A DNA stretch of 64,000 nt from Streptomyces sp. cg36. Lineage in GTDB: Bacteria > Actinomycetota > Actinomycetes > Streptomycetales > Streptomycetaceae. The notes beneath the pieces were generated by a model. It worked only from the letters and a program-made list of their open reading frames with translations. It was not told the DNA's origin and did no database searches. The stretch is from contig NZ_CP163520.1 of the NCBI RefSeq assembly GCF_041080675.1, forward strand, positions 2,356,001 through 2,420,000, in the 5' to 3' direction. The translations under genes were made by a program, and so were the position numbers. Of this stretch, positions 23,470-31,493 are shown piece by piece (the stretch's first letter is position 1; each line of letters begins with the position of its first letter).

Positions 23470-24258
23470 CTACTCCTCTTTGTAGTTCAATAGGTGCAGA
23501 TAGGCCGTGAAAGCCTGCTGACTCACAACCCCGTTTCCCACGGCCTTAAGCTGCCGGGCCCGATTGAGGCCCGGAATATAGGTGATCCAGCCCCGCGGCA
23601 AACCCATGAGCCACTCCGCGAACACCGACGCGAGGCGACGGCCACCGCGCGGACCGAACTCAACCGGGATCGGAGCCGGCGAGCCCATCAAGGTTTCCCA
23701 ACGGTGCACAGCGGGTCCGTACTCTGCCCACCATTCCGGCGGGCTGTGAAATGCCCCAGGTGTTTCCTCGGCCACGTCGGGATCAACGGGCAGCAGGAAT
23801 GACACTTCGTCATCGAGTGTCGGTCCGTGACCGCCCGCACGGCGCTTGTCCGGGTGCTGCGGTGCCCCGTTGGTACCGAGATTGGCGGTGGGGGTCTTGA
23901 ACAGCGTGTGTGCGCGTTCCTTGTCGAATAGTCGCGCCACGGCGGTAACGAGATCTTGCCCGCCGCTACCCTGCCGGTCGTCCCTCGCGAAATCAGGCCC
24001 CTTAGTCGCGTCCGACGCGAGCGGAGTCGGTAGCAGGGGTGGCGATGAGGAACCATCTATCTCGGTGGTGGGCGGCTCCAACTGCGGACGCCCGATGGCA
24101 ACACCATCGCGTGTCATACCGTGCCTCGGCCAGTCCCGCGAGTACGTGCGCAAGGCCCCGGTTTCGGATGGCGGATACGTTCTCCAGGAAAATGAGCCGT
24201 GGTCGAAGAACGCGAACGGCCCCGAGGACGCTTTCCCAGATACCCGACCTCTCGCCAT
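23470..24258 (-). pseudogene. C5-cytosine DNA methyltransferase, C-terminal frame
   Basis: A 262-codon frame. From about residue 73 it reads LLPTPLASDATKGPDF, then EYGPAVHRWETLMG and the end GLNRARQLKAVGNGVVSQQ, which is conserved motif X of Dcm-type enzymes together with the variable region. Motifs I, IV, VI and VIII are in another frame just upstream. The first 86 codons overlap that N-terminal frame (24002-24258), yet they also look protein-like (SFSWRTYPPSE, DWPRHGMTRDG). Joining the two frames near 24020-24060 would restore an enzyme of about 345 residues. It is either a frameshift mutation or an unusual overlap. Confidence 0.65.
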
Positions 24259-24514
24259 GAATGCCTGCCCTCTTCCCCGCGTTGGAAATATCCTGGCAAG
24301 GGAACCCCGCCGTAATGATGTCCACCTCTCCCGCGATGGTGGCCCAATCGAATTGGGTAATGTCTCCGATGTTGCGCGCGTGCGGATAGCGGGTCGCCAG
24401 GATCAACGATGCGTACGGATCAATCTCCGCAACGATTTTAATCCTGTCCCCGGTCAGAGCCTCGACGGCCCTTCCGATCCCGCCGTATCCGGCGCACAGT
24501 TCAAGAATTGGGAT
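24002..24514 (-). pseudogene. C5-cytosine DNA methyltransferase, N-terminal frame without a normal start codon
   Basis: A 170-codon frame with LELCAGYGGIG (motif I, SAM site), GFPCQDIS (motif IV, catalytic Cys), FLENV (motif VI) and HHRDRWFLIA (motif VIII), then a stop at 24002. In this frame the first codons are ATC CCA ATT CTT GAA, 6 bases after a GGGGGA ribosome site. ATG CCA would be the expected start, so the start codon seems mutated to ATC. The rest of the enzyme is in the 23470-24258 frame. Together they suggest a disabled methyltransferase that once protected phage DNA. Confidence 0.75.
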
Positions 24515-24529
24515 GTGCGTTCCCCCGCG

Positions 24530-24562
24530 AAAAAGGGGGTCCCGAGAACAGTCCCGGGACCC
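24530..24562 (-). terminator. Terminator between the RDF gene and the methyltransferase
   Basis: GGGTCCCG and CGGGACCC (24555-24562 and 24537-24544) with inner pairs are followed by CTTTTT on the minus strand; the GGGGGA ribosome site of the methyltransferase follows at once. Confidence 0.75.
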
Positions 24563-24571
24563 CTCGGCCGA

Positions 24572-25267
24572 CTAGAACTTCGGCTCGGCTACAGCGTCGT
24601 TCCACGACTTGAGAACGCGAATAGAAGGCTTGCGGTAGGACACGTCACGGCCCTTCTTCGTGGTGTACTCGACCAGCTCTAGCGACAGCTCGGAAAGAGC
24701 CTCGCCACCTACCTTGTTCAGCGAGTTCTCTACCTCGTGCAGGACCTCAGCCAGCTTCCAAGAGGCGGTCTGAAGCTTGAAAAAGCCAAGGTCGTAATCC
24801 TCGGCGAGACGGAACGTTACTGCAATGGAGGGCGAGGGGCCCCGCTTGGCCTTTGCAGCGGCCTTACGGTCGTCCATGAGCGGCGGGCAGCCACACGGCT
24901 TGCCCTTGTCCAGCTCCGGGGAAAGGAACTCGATCCCGTCGCAGTGGTGAATAAGAACGTTCCCGTTCCACAGCTTGAGGTCCGACGTAATAGCATCCGG
25001 ACCGGAAAGGACAACCTTGACCCTATCGGTGCCGGTCATGATCTCGATAAAGTTTTCCGACGTGGAATCCGTCTCGACCGGAGTTCCGCCGATGAGCTGC
25101 GCAATAGCCGCGGCAACGTCCGGGTCACCGGTCGTCACGCGCCACTCGGAAAGGGCAACCGGAAGGTTGTCCACCTGCTTACCGCCGTGGAAGCGGCCCA
25201 CAGTGTCATCCGAAAACGTCGCGGAAGGCTTGGCGGACGGGTCAGTCTCGAAAATGCGAATAGCCAT
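24572..25267 (-). CDS. Gp3-like recombination directionality factor
   Basis: A 231-residue protein. MAIRIFETDP at the start, VALSEWRVTTGDPDVAAAIAQ, CDGIEFLSPELD, SIAVTFRLAEDYDLGFFKLQTASW and LVEYTTKKGRDVSYRKPSI follow the pattern I associate with phiC31/phiBT1 gp3, the factor that binds the serine integrase and turns it from integration to excision. The length is close to gp3. The insert with PCGCPP could be a small metal knuckle. The ATG at 25267 has AGGGGGA upstream. Position in the early replication operon fits expression on induction. Family assignment is from memory of the pattern, so moderately sure. Confidence 0.72.
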   Translation of the reverse strand: MAIRIFETDPSAKPSATFSDDTVGRFHGGKQVDNLPVALSEWRVTTGDPDVAAAIAQLIGGTPVETDSTSENFIEIMTGTDRVKVVLSGPDAITSDLKLWNGNVLIHHCDGIEFLSPELDKGKPCGCPPLMDDRKAAAKAKRGPSPSIAVTFRLAEDYDLGFFKLQTASWKLAEVLHEVENSLNKVGGEALSELSLELVEYTTKKGRDVSYRKPSIRVLKSWNDAVAEPKF

Positions 25268-25294
25268 GCGGCTTGTCCCCCTGGTTTTGGGCAT

Positions 25295-25325
25295 TAAAAA
25301 ATGCGGGCCGTCGATTACGGCTCGC
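25295..25325 (-). terminator. Terminator before the RDF gene
   Basis: GCGAGCCGT and ACGGCCCGC pair with one mismatch around AATCG and are followed by ATTTTTT, then ATGCCCAAAACCAGGGGGA, the leader shared with the endolysin and capsid genes. Confidence 0.65.
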
Positions 25326-25347
25326 CTGGTCTGTGCGTGCGGTTCTA

Positions 25348-26184
25348 CTATGCGGCTCGGCGCTGCGTGCCGGTGATGAGCCGGCGGACGCTCTCGGCGA
25401 TCGGCACACCGAAAACTGTCTTGCTGATCTCGCGGTCCCACTGGAAGACATGGCGCAGCGTCAGAAAGACGGAAAAGACTTCCTCATCAATACGGACAGG
25501 CTTGAAAGTCCAGCCTTCCGGCGTGATGTGCAGAACCGCAGCGCCATCAATCTTCGGCATGGGCTCGGACGTGCCATCCGGGGAAATCACACGATCAGCG
25601 TGCGCGTACGCCGCAAGCTGTAGTGCGACGTCCGGGTATGCGTTCTTACTCGTCTTCCAGTCCACAACAAGTGTGTGCCACTCGCCATGTTCGTGATTGG
25701 GCTTTCCGTCCTCGCCGAGCCGGACGCGCACAATGGCGTCGAAACTGCCCGCGTAACCGTGCTCGTCGGACCACGCCACATCCTCAGCACGGACGAGCTG
25801 CGGGCGCACCGTGGTAAGGAACTCAGCAAACCCGAGCCGGTAGGGCTCCAGGTCGGGGTGTACGCGGCCGATTTCCTCCAGACGAACCATGCGCTCGAAC
25901 AGGTCGTGCGCATCGGAGCCAACACCCGCGCGCAGCTTGGTGTAACGGGTGTGACTGTTCCTCAGAAAGTCGACGGCCCCGGCGGGGTCCCGCTGTGCAA
26001 TCGACTGCACGGCGTCAAGGTTCTCGACCGCCGTTTCTGCGGTCATGCGGGCGGCCCAGAAGGTGAGATATGGCTTCGGCAGCATGCCGACAATCGACGT
26101 GACACCGGGCACCTTCTCAGCGGTCTCCGGCGAAACGTAGAAGCGGCTGCCACCGCGCTTGATAGTCCGGATGGCTCCGGGCAT
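25348..26184 (-). CDS. RecB/Cas4-like PD-(D/E)xK exonuclease
   Basis: A 278-residue protein. VPGVTSIVGMLPKPYL leads to GSDAHDLFERMV, then GSFDAIVRVRL (catalytic Asp), HTLVVDWKTSKNAYPDVALQLAAYAHA (the D-x-K and Q-x-x-x-Y motifs of the RecB/Cas4 nuclease family). It probably resects DNA ends for recombination during replication. The start ATG at 26184 lies behind AAGGGGGAAC; the longer frame upstream reads through the 95-bp inverted-repeat element. Length and motifs are complete. Confidence 0.82.
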   Translation of the reverse strand: MPGAIRTIKRGGSRFYVSPETAEKVPGVTSIVGMLPKPYLTFWAARMTAETAVENLDAVQSIAQRDPAGAVDFLRNSHTRYTKLRAGVGSDAHDLFERMVRLEEIGRVHPDLEPYRLGFAEFLTTVRPQLVRAEDVAWSDEHGYAGSFDAIVRVRLGEDGKPNHEHGEWHTLVVDWKTSKNAYPDVALQLAAYAHADRVISPDGTSEPMPKIDGAAVLHITPEGWTFKPVRIDEEVFSVFLTLRHVFQWDREISKTVFGVPIAESVRRLITGTQRRAA

Positions 26185-26221
26185 GGGTGTTCCCCCTTGG
26201 GGTTGTGGGTTGGGGTAGGGG

Positions 26222-26313
26222 GATGACGGAATGACGTTCAGAGGGGTTTTCTGGTTTTCTCTAAAGAAGTAAGAGAGATACAGAAATGGGGTTCGAACCG
26301 TCATTCCGTCATC
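26222..26313. repeat. Inverted-repeat element, copy 1
   Basis: A perfect 15-bp inverted repeat (GATGACGGAATGACG at 26222-26236, its complement at 26299-26313) flanks an AT-rich core with TTTTCTGGTTTTC and TAAAGAAGTAAGAGAG. A second copy of the same layout lies at 45740-45835. It occupies the gap between the dNMP kinase and the exonuclease starts on the minus strand. Confidence 0.8.
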
Positions 26314-26320
26314 GCTGGGG

Positions 26321-26902
26321 TCAGCGCAGTACGGCGAGCCCGTCCGCCGCCCGGTTCAGATCGGTGATGCTGCCCGCGTTGGTCAGCACCGCATCGGCGG
26401 GGTAGTCGTCTAGCGCGGTCTCGCTGACGTGCTGCCGCTCGGCGGCGCTGGTCGGTCCGTGGGACCCGGGGCGGACCACACGGACGAGCAAGAACCCGCG
26501 CGCCCTCAGCGCCTCGGCTTCGTTGGGGTGTCGGCAGTCGGTGACGACCACGGGCAGCCCCCACGTGTCGGCGACGTCGATACGGGCGAGGGCGAGGCGT
26601 AGCCACGTGTCCGGGTCCTGAGTGCGCATGGATTCGCCGAGCCGCTGCAACGTGCGCCGTACTTCGGGAAACGTCTTGGCCCCGTCCCATCCGTGGTGGC
26701 GTACCACGTCAGACAGGCGGATCGGGAGCGGCCCGTATCCGGCGGGCTCGTATCCCACGATCGGGTCCAGGTCGAGCGCCGCCGTGCGCAGCGGGTCCGC
26801 GAACGCCACCCGGGTGAACTGGAAAGCGTCGACCAGCCGGGCCGCTGCGGTGTCCTTCCCCGAGCGGGCACGGCCCATCAACGCGACATGGCGAAAGCTC
26901 AC
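26321..26902 (-). CDS. Deoxynucleoside monophosphate kinase-like protein
   Basis: A 193-residue P-loop protein: GRARSGKDTAAARL (Walker A) at residues 10-23, FADPLRTAALD, RRTLQRLGESMR, VVVTDCRHPNEAEALRARG and DDYPADAVLTNAGSITDL, the order seen in phage T4 gp1-type dNMP kinases, which supply dNTPs for replication. It starts at a GTG (26902) overlapping the upstream small membrane gene by 4 bases (GTGA). Length is typical. Confidence 0.82.
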   Translation of the reverse strand: MSFRHVALMGRARSGKDTAAARLVDAFQFTRVAFADPLRTAALDLDPIVGYEPAGYGPLPIRLSDVVRHHGWDGAKTFPEVRRTLQRLGESMRTQDPDTWLRLALARIDVADTWGLPVVVTDCRHPNEAEALRARGFLLVRVVRPGSHGPTSAAERQHVSETALDDYPADAVLTNAGSITDLNRAADGLAVLR

Positions 26903-27117
26903 GCGGACAGCTCGTCGGCGTGGTCCTGGTGCTCGTCGCCGGCTGCCGTGGTCTTGATGTTCTCGGTGCGCTGGACTGCCTCACCCATACCGAGCACTGC
27001 CGCCGCGAGAGCAAGGATCAGCGCGGACGGGAGATCGGGCACGTAGTGCACGACCAGGGCGAGGGCGGCGACCAGGACCGCGTAGATACGGGCCGGATGA
27101 GTACGAACGAACTTCAT
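26899..27117 (-). CDS. Small membrane protein, possible holin
   Basis: A 72-residue protein. Two hydrophobic segments (about residues 11-27, IYAVLVAALALVVHYVP, and 31-46, SALILALAAAVLGMG) are followed by a charged tail (ENIKTTAAGDEHQDHADE). Size, topology and the endolysin 160 bp upstream fit a holin or antiholin. The coiled-coil membrane protein at 28155-28409 is the competing holin candidate; phages often carry both. Confidence 0.6.
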   Translation of the reverse strand: MKFVRTHPARIYAVLVAALALVVHYVPDLPSALILALAAAVLGMGEAVQRTENIKTTAAGDEHQDHADELSA

Positions 27118-27279
27118 GAGTGATCCCTGTTAGTGACTGTGGGTGTAGCGAGTGAGCAGCTGTACGACCGGGCGCTACGCGGGCATCGCGGACGCCCGGT
27201 CGGCACGCTGCGTGATGAGTGCGGGGCTCGTCGGCCCCGAGCTGGTCCCGGCAAAACGGGCAGCCGTAACGGGCAGTGC

Positions 27280-28074
27280 TCAGACCGCTGGAACGCGCAG
27301 CGCGTCCCACGTCGTGGCTCCGGGCCACCCGTCCGCGTCGGACCCGCTGAAACCGCGCTTGCGCTGCCATGCCGCGTAGCTACGGCGGTCTGCGTCGGTC
27401 CACTGCGGGCCCGGACCGTCCGCGTAGCGCCCGCATCCCTCGGCCACCAGGCGGCGCCCCATGGCAGTGATCAGCGGGCTACGCGGCTCGGACTTGAACC
27501 AGTCCGCACCGGGGAACGGGGCGTACCGCGTTGCCGGGGGCGGGGTACCGCCCGCAGCGCGAACGATCCCCGGGAAAATCACGTTGCGGAACTGCGCCTG
27601 TCGCGCGTCCCCAGGGCAGGCAGTACCGCCGTCTGACCACTGCGAGAACATGCGGTGTGTGCCGAACCCGGGGTCATCGTGGGTTCGGCAGATGCGCAGA
27701 GGTACGCCGTGCTTCTGGTGCATCCACACACCCAGCCGGATGAGCGCGGCAACCTGTGCGTCGGTCCATGGGTCGGTGTGGTTCATGTTGCTTGCGGTCT
27801 CGACACTGACCGCTCCGCTGCCGTCGCTGCGGCGGTTGGCATACATATTTGCGTCGGCCCTGGTTTCGGTGCCGATGTACTGGAAGGTATCTCCGCCGAA
27901 CTCGACAAAGAAATGAGACTCAAGATTGGTCGAGTCCCGCCAGTATTCGTAAGTGCGCTTTCCGGTCCACGGTGCTGCAACGCTGTGCAAAATCAACTGC
28001 GTTGGACGGATGGCAGGCTGGGCGTCGCTCTCGGGCTGAAGTTCCCACTTACGGGCATTCGGATACCAAGCCAT
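27280..28074 (-). CDS. Endolysin: N-acetylmuramoyl-L-alanine amidase with peptidoglycan-binding domain
   Basis: A 264-residue lysin. Residues 25-170 form an Amidase_2 domain: LILHSVAAPW (zinc His), HFFVEFGGDTFQYI, NRRSDGSGAVSVET, CRTHDDPGFGTHRM and the zinc-site GTACPG. The C-terminal region (AAWQRKRGFSGSDADGWPGATTWDAL) is a peptidoglycan-binding domain. It cuts the amide bond between muramic acid and the stem peptide to release virions. The ATG at 28074 follows GAGGGGGAAACAC. No signal peptide is visible, so a holin is needed for export. Confidence 0.93.
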   Translation of the reverse strand: MAWYPNARKWELQPESDAQPAIRPTQLILHSVAAPWTGKRTYEYWRDSTNLESHFFVEFGGDTFQYIGTETRADANMYANRRSDGSGAVSVETASNMNHTDPWTDAQVAALIRLGVWMHQKHGVPLRICRTHDDPGFGTHRMFSQWSDGGTACPGDARQAQFRNVIFPGIVRAAGGTPPPATRYAPFPGADWFKSEPRSPLITAMGRRLVAEGCGRYADGPGPQWTDADRRSYAAWQRKRGFSGSDADGWPGATTWDALRVPAV

Positions 28075-28097
28075 GTGTTTCCCCCTCATTTGGGCAT

Positions 28098-28132
28098 GAA
28101 AAAGCCCCGCCCGGATACGCCCGGGCGGGGCT
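28098..28132 (-). terminator. Terminator between the holin-like gene and the endolysin
   Basis: A perfect 12-bp stem (AGCCCCGCCCGG with CCGGGCGGGGCT) is followed on the minus strand by TTTTT, then ATGCCCAAATGAGGGGGA, the leader of the endolysin. Confidence 0.85.
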
Positions 28133-28154
28133 GGTGTTCTGGTGTGTGGTGGCT

Positions 28155-28409
28155 CTAGCCGGATAGCTTCGCCACGGTGAGCCCGGCGGCAACTACAGTC
28201 GCCACGGCGGTAATCAGGGCAGCGGGCAGTACGAACCGCCCCCGCTCGGCCTCAAGTCCGCGAATGCGGGTCTCGTGATCCTCTAGCGTCTCGTCCACGG
28301 ATTCCCCCTGTTGCCCGAGCCGCTGAACATCGCCGCGTAGGCCAACAACCTCGTCATAAATCTCGCGGGCCCCGATGCGCACTCCGTGCGGCTCGTTGTC
28401 GTCGTCCAC
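28155..28409 (-). CDS. XhlA-like coiled-coil membrane protein, candidate holin component
   Basis: An 84-residue protein. The N-terminal 55 residues are a charged coiled coil (IYDEVVGLRGDVQRLGQQGESVDETLEDHETRIRGLE), and a C-terminal hydrophobic helix (VLPAALITAVATVVAAGLTVA) spans the membrane. This layout is that of haemolysin XhlA and actinophage holin-like proteins, which sit between tail genes and endolysin. The start at 28409 lies behind AGGGGGA. Confidence 0.68.
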   Translation of the reverse strand: MDDDNEPHGVRIGAREIYDEVVGLRGDVQRLGQQGESVDETLEDHETRIRGLEAERGRFVLPAALITAVATVVAAGLTVAKLSG

Positions 28410-28427
28410 GATTCCCCCTCGAATTGG

Positions 28428-30656
28428 TCATGGTGGCGGGGGCGGCGCGTCCGGGTCAGTCGGCGGGTCCGGCGTCAGTCCCGCATCCTGTGGAATTCCA
28501 TTCGGTGCGGTGCCGCGCAGCGTCAGAGTCTGTGTGACGCGTCCGGTGTCCCCGCTGGTCTTTATCCCGATGACCCATGCCAGCGTGTTCAGTTGGGCGC
28601 CGGTAGAGTCCCGGATGCGCACTACGTCGCCGAGTTCAATACGCGGGTCGGGCAGGATGTCAACGGACTGGAGCAGCGGAGCGGGGAAAGCCCCCGCGTC
28701 GCGCAGAGCGTCCGCCAACGCGGTTGCATCGGCGACGGTCTGAACCCATCCCCGCACGTCGTGCTCGTATTCCTGTGTGCCGTAGATTCGTCGGCTGTCG
28801 TCGTTCCATGAGGACCACAGATACTGTCCGGGATTTCCGTTGGGGGTCATGATCGTGAGTTGTGCGCCGTGGTAGTACAACGGTTCCGCGGAGCGGTTGC
28901 GCATGGTCAGCGTGATGGTGCTCGGCTCACGCTGCATCGTGACGTCCACGCTCGCGGGCCGGACCGGTGAGTTGGTGGCTGCCGTACTGCGGATGACTAC
29001 GGAGTCCGGCCCCGGGGCCTGAACCCTAGGTGTGCGAGGGTCTAGCTGTGATTCCTGAATGGCCAGAGTCCGCACCAGGGATTCCCCCGCCGCAATCAGC
29101 AGGGGCCCCGGCTGGTCGTAAATCGATTCTGCTTTCCCGTCCCAGACATCAAACCAATCACTTACGCGCACGGTGCAGTAGTTCCGACAGGCGTCGATTT
29201 CCTCCGTGATCGTGAGCCCTGCGAGGTCCCGAGCGGATGTCACTTCTAGATCTGCGCTGATTGGCGTATAGCTCCACCGGGTGTGGTCCCGCCACCTGAA
29301 ATAGCCATCGCCTGTGAACTCGGCGGTCGCCAACGTGGATTTTGCTATCTCGCTGATCACGTCCCACGCGCTACCCCGGACAGCGGGGATGACCCGCAGG
29401 GGGAATCGGGGCTTACTGAGCGAGGCGCTGCGCTTCCACGTCCCTTGCTGCGTCACCTCAGCGAGAGTGTTCGGACGTGCCGCAAGCGACGAAACCTGAA
29501 AAGCTTCCGCACGCAGATTCGTCAACCCGAAACGCACCCGCTCCAAAACCGTAGCAACGCGCATTGCGGGCGCGTCAATATATCCGTCATTGAGGAAAGC
29601 CGGAATACCGTCCTCGCCCGTGATAACCGGCGTGAATGCAGACTGTCCCGGCGAGCGGTAACGCACCCACCAGCCAATATGGATACGCTTCCCTTCAACC
29701 TTCAGAGGGTTCCATGTCCACCCGACAGACGGGTTCTTTGTCGGGTCCTCATTTTCGCCGCTGGACGCGGTGATGGTCCCCTTCGTGAAATTCACAGTGA
29801 GGGTGGTGTAGTAGTTCATTCCCTGGGCTAGCGACCAGGTCACGTGCAGCTCAACAGCAGAATCCTTGTCCACTGGTGGCTGATTGACGGCCCAGAACTC
29901 CAGCCAGGTACCGCCCCCGTAGAGAAAACTCGGCAATCCGGCCGGGATGTATGTTGCCTGATAGGGGGCGCTGAATCCCCCTTCGGCGGCACACTCGAAT
30001 GATGCGCGCTCCTTGTACCACTCGCCCCACCAGCCGTTGACGGATTCGAGATAGCCGACATTGGGCGCGACCCCGCCATGCAGCGAGGCATAAAGCACGC
30101 ACCCCGGGCGCGGGGGCGGAGACGTGTGAATACCCGCGTTGCGTAGTAGGTGGTCGACCACCCATACGGGGCTCGCAATCCACTGCGTCGGACCGCCAGT
30201 GAAGCGGAACGCACCATCGGGCCTCGGCAACCGCGCGGGCATGCGGAGTCGTTCGGCACCGTCCAGCGCGGACAGCCGCACCAGGTCGGTGCCTGACTCC
30301 GCCGAGCGGGACCGCACCGAGCCGCGGAACGTGGCAAGAGTGTCCGGGCCGAGCCCCCACCGGTGCGTGACCGACTGCCCCGGGCGGGCAACATCCCCCG
30401 TGGCCCGGGGCGCCCACGGCCCGTACAGGGCCGGAGCCGGCTGCCCGCCAGTCCCGGCCACATCGGCCGTGAGCTGCGCGGACGAGCTACCCGAGAACGC
30501 ACGCATAGCTGCGGGGAGATCGGTGACGTATGCCCGGTCGAGCGACCAGGCCGTCACCTGTGACCCAAGCTCGCGGCCTGCGAGGCGGGTGGAGTGTGAG
30601 AGGGAGCGTTCACCGCTCGCCAAAGCGATCATGAGCCGTTGGTTTGCCGCTCTCAT
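28428..30656 (-). CDS. Minor tail protein (tail tip or fibre)
   Basis: A 742-residue protein downstream of the Dit-like protein. A carbohydrate-module-like central region (GGGTWLEFWAVNQPPVDKD, HVTWSLAQGMNYYTTLTVNF) suggests host-surface binding. The C-terminal part (RIELGDVVRIRDSTG, VTQTLTLRGTAPNG) is the tail-fibre end often seen in Streptomyces siphophages, finishing in a Pro/Asp tail. It probably contacts the cell wall. The start overlaps the upstream gene by 4 bases. The exact receptor role is unknown. Confidence 0.75.
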   Translation of the reverse strand: MRAANQRLMIALASGERSLSHSTRLAGRELGSQVTAWSLDRAYVTDLPAAMRAFSGSSSAQLTADVAGTGGQPAPALYGPWAPRATGDVARPGQSVTHRWGLGPDTLATFRGSVRSRSAESGTDLVRLSALDGAERLRMPARLPRPDGAFRFTGGPTQWIASPVWVVDHLLRNAGIHTSPPPRPGCVLYASLHGGVAPNVGYLESVNGWWGEWYKERASFECAAEGGFSAPYQATYIPAGLPSFLYGGGTWLEFWAVNQPPVDKDSAVELHVTWSLAQGMNYYTTLTVNFTKGTITASSGENEDPTKNPSVGWTWNPLKVEGKRIHIGWWVRYRSPGQSAFTPVITGEDGIPAFLNDGYIDAPAMRVATVLERVRFGLTNLRAEAFQVSSLAARPNTLAEVTQQGTWKRSASLSKPRFPLRVIPAVRGSAWDVISEIAKSTLATAEFTGDGYFRWRDHTRWSYTPISADLEVTSARDLAGLTITEEIDACRNYCTVRVSDWFDVWDGKAESIYDQPGPLLIAAGESLVRTLAIQESQLDPRTPRVQAPGPDSVVIRSTAATNSPVRPASVDVTMQREPSTITLTMRNRSAEPLYYHGAQLTIMTPNGNPGQYLWSSWNDDSRRIYGTQEYEHDVRGWVQTVADATALADALRDAGAFPAPLLQSVDILPDPRIELGDVVRIRDSTGAQLNTLAWVIGIKTSGDTGRVTQTLTLRGTAPNGIPQDAGLTPDPPTDPDAPPPPP

Positions 30657-31489
30657 ACGGTCACCTCCACCAGGTCAAGACCGATGTTCCGAAACGCGCC
30701 GTCACCGGGGGCCGCCGCCTCGCTGTAGCGGGTAATGCTCATGGCGGGGCAGCCGTCGCCCACGGGCCGCTCACCTGCCAGAAGCGCCGCCGCGATGTCA
30801 CCGGGGGCAAACACCGATACGCCCAGGTCCCACACCCCCTTTGCTGTGAAAGCAACGTGGGGCCACGCGTACGCCGCGCCCGCGGGAGCCACAGCCACCA
30901 GGGGTGTGCCAAGGGCGCCCGCAACGCTTGCACTGATCCACTTCCGGCCCACGTCGTACCAGGCCACCCGAGCAGACAGCATGGGTGCCCCGGCCGCCAC
31001 CAGCCCCGGAGTCCACCACGTCCACGTCTGGCCGGGAGCCACGGGCACGCCGTAAAACAGCGGATGCCGCCAGACCAGTTCGGCAAGTCCAGTGGTGTGC
31101 AACGCGTCCACCGATACCGTGTTCGGTGCTGACGGGCCCGTGGACCCGCCGTACAGCGTGATCACGCCGCTACCGGTCGCCCACTTGCCGCCCGCCGGGC
31201 CGAGCCCCGCCGCCTGGTCCGCGGCAAGCACGTTCCGTGCGAGCGGGTCGAGCACTGCCACCGGGCCCGGTCCCTCGATGCGGCGGGCAAGCCGATCAAG
31301 GTGTGTGAAATCCTCCCGCTGCATCGCGTCCCACGTCACCTTGAGCCGGCGAGGCCGGACCGGGGGCGCCCACGTGGTGACACCCCCGTCCAGCGAAACG
31401 AACTCGGACACGCGCAGCTCGGGCGAACGGTCAAAACTCCGGGCCCCGTCAGTGATCTGCCGCAGTGCCCCCGGACGACCGATCCACAT
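30653..31489 (-). CDS. Distal tail (Dit)-like minor tail protein
   Basis: A 278-residue protein immediately after the tape measure gene, the usual Dit position. SEFVSLDGGVTTWAPPVRPRRLKVTWDAM resembles the N-terminal tail-hub domain that forms the ring at the tube tip. The C-terminal half is beta-rich (WPHVAFTAKGVWDLGVSVFAPG). It would join the tail tube to the fibre protein. Family assignment is by position and local pattern. Confidence 0.68.
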   Translation of the reverse strand: MWIGRPGALRQITDGARSFDRSPELRVSEFVSLDGGVTTWAPPVRPRRLKVTWDAMQREDFTHLDRLARRIEGPGPVAVLDPLARNVLAADQAAGLGPAGGKWATGSGVITLYGGSTGPSAPNTVSVDALHTTGLAELVWRHPLFYGVPVAPGQTWTWWTPGLVAAGAPMLSARVAWYDVGRKWISASVAGALGTPLVAVAPAGAAYAWPHVAFTAKGVWDLGVSVFAPGDIAAALLAGERPVGDGCPAMSITRYSEAAAPGDGAFRNIGLDLVEVTV

Positions 31490-31493
31490 CCCG

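Noticed and set aside
26981..27279. Minus-strand zinc-ribbon-like reading (YGCPFCRDQLGADEPRTHH) after the endolysin
   Set aside because: No start codon other than a CTG inside the endolysin stop, and the frame runs 137 bases into the membrane-protein gene. It might be a small Cys protein, but support is too thin.
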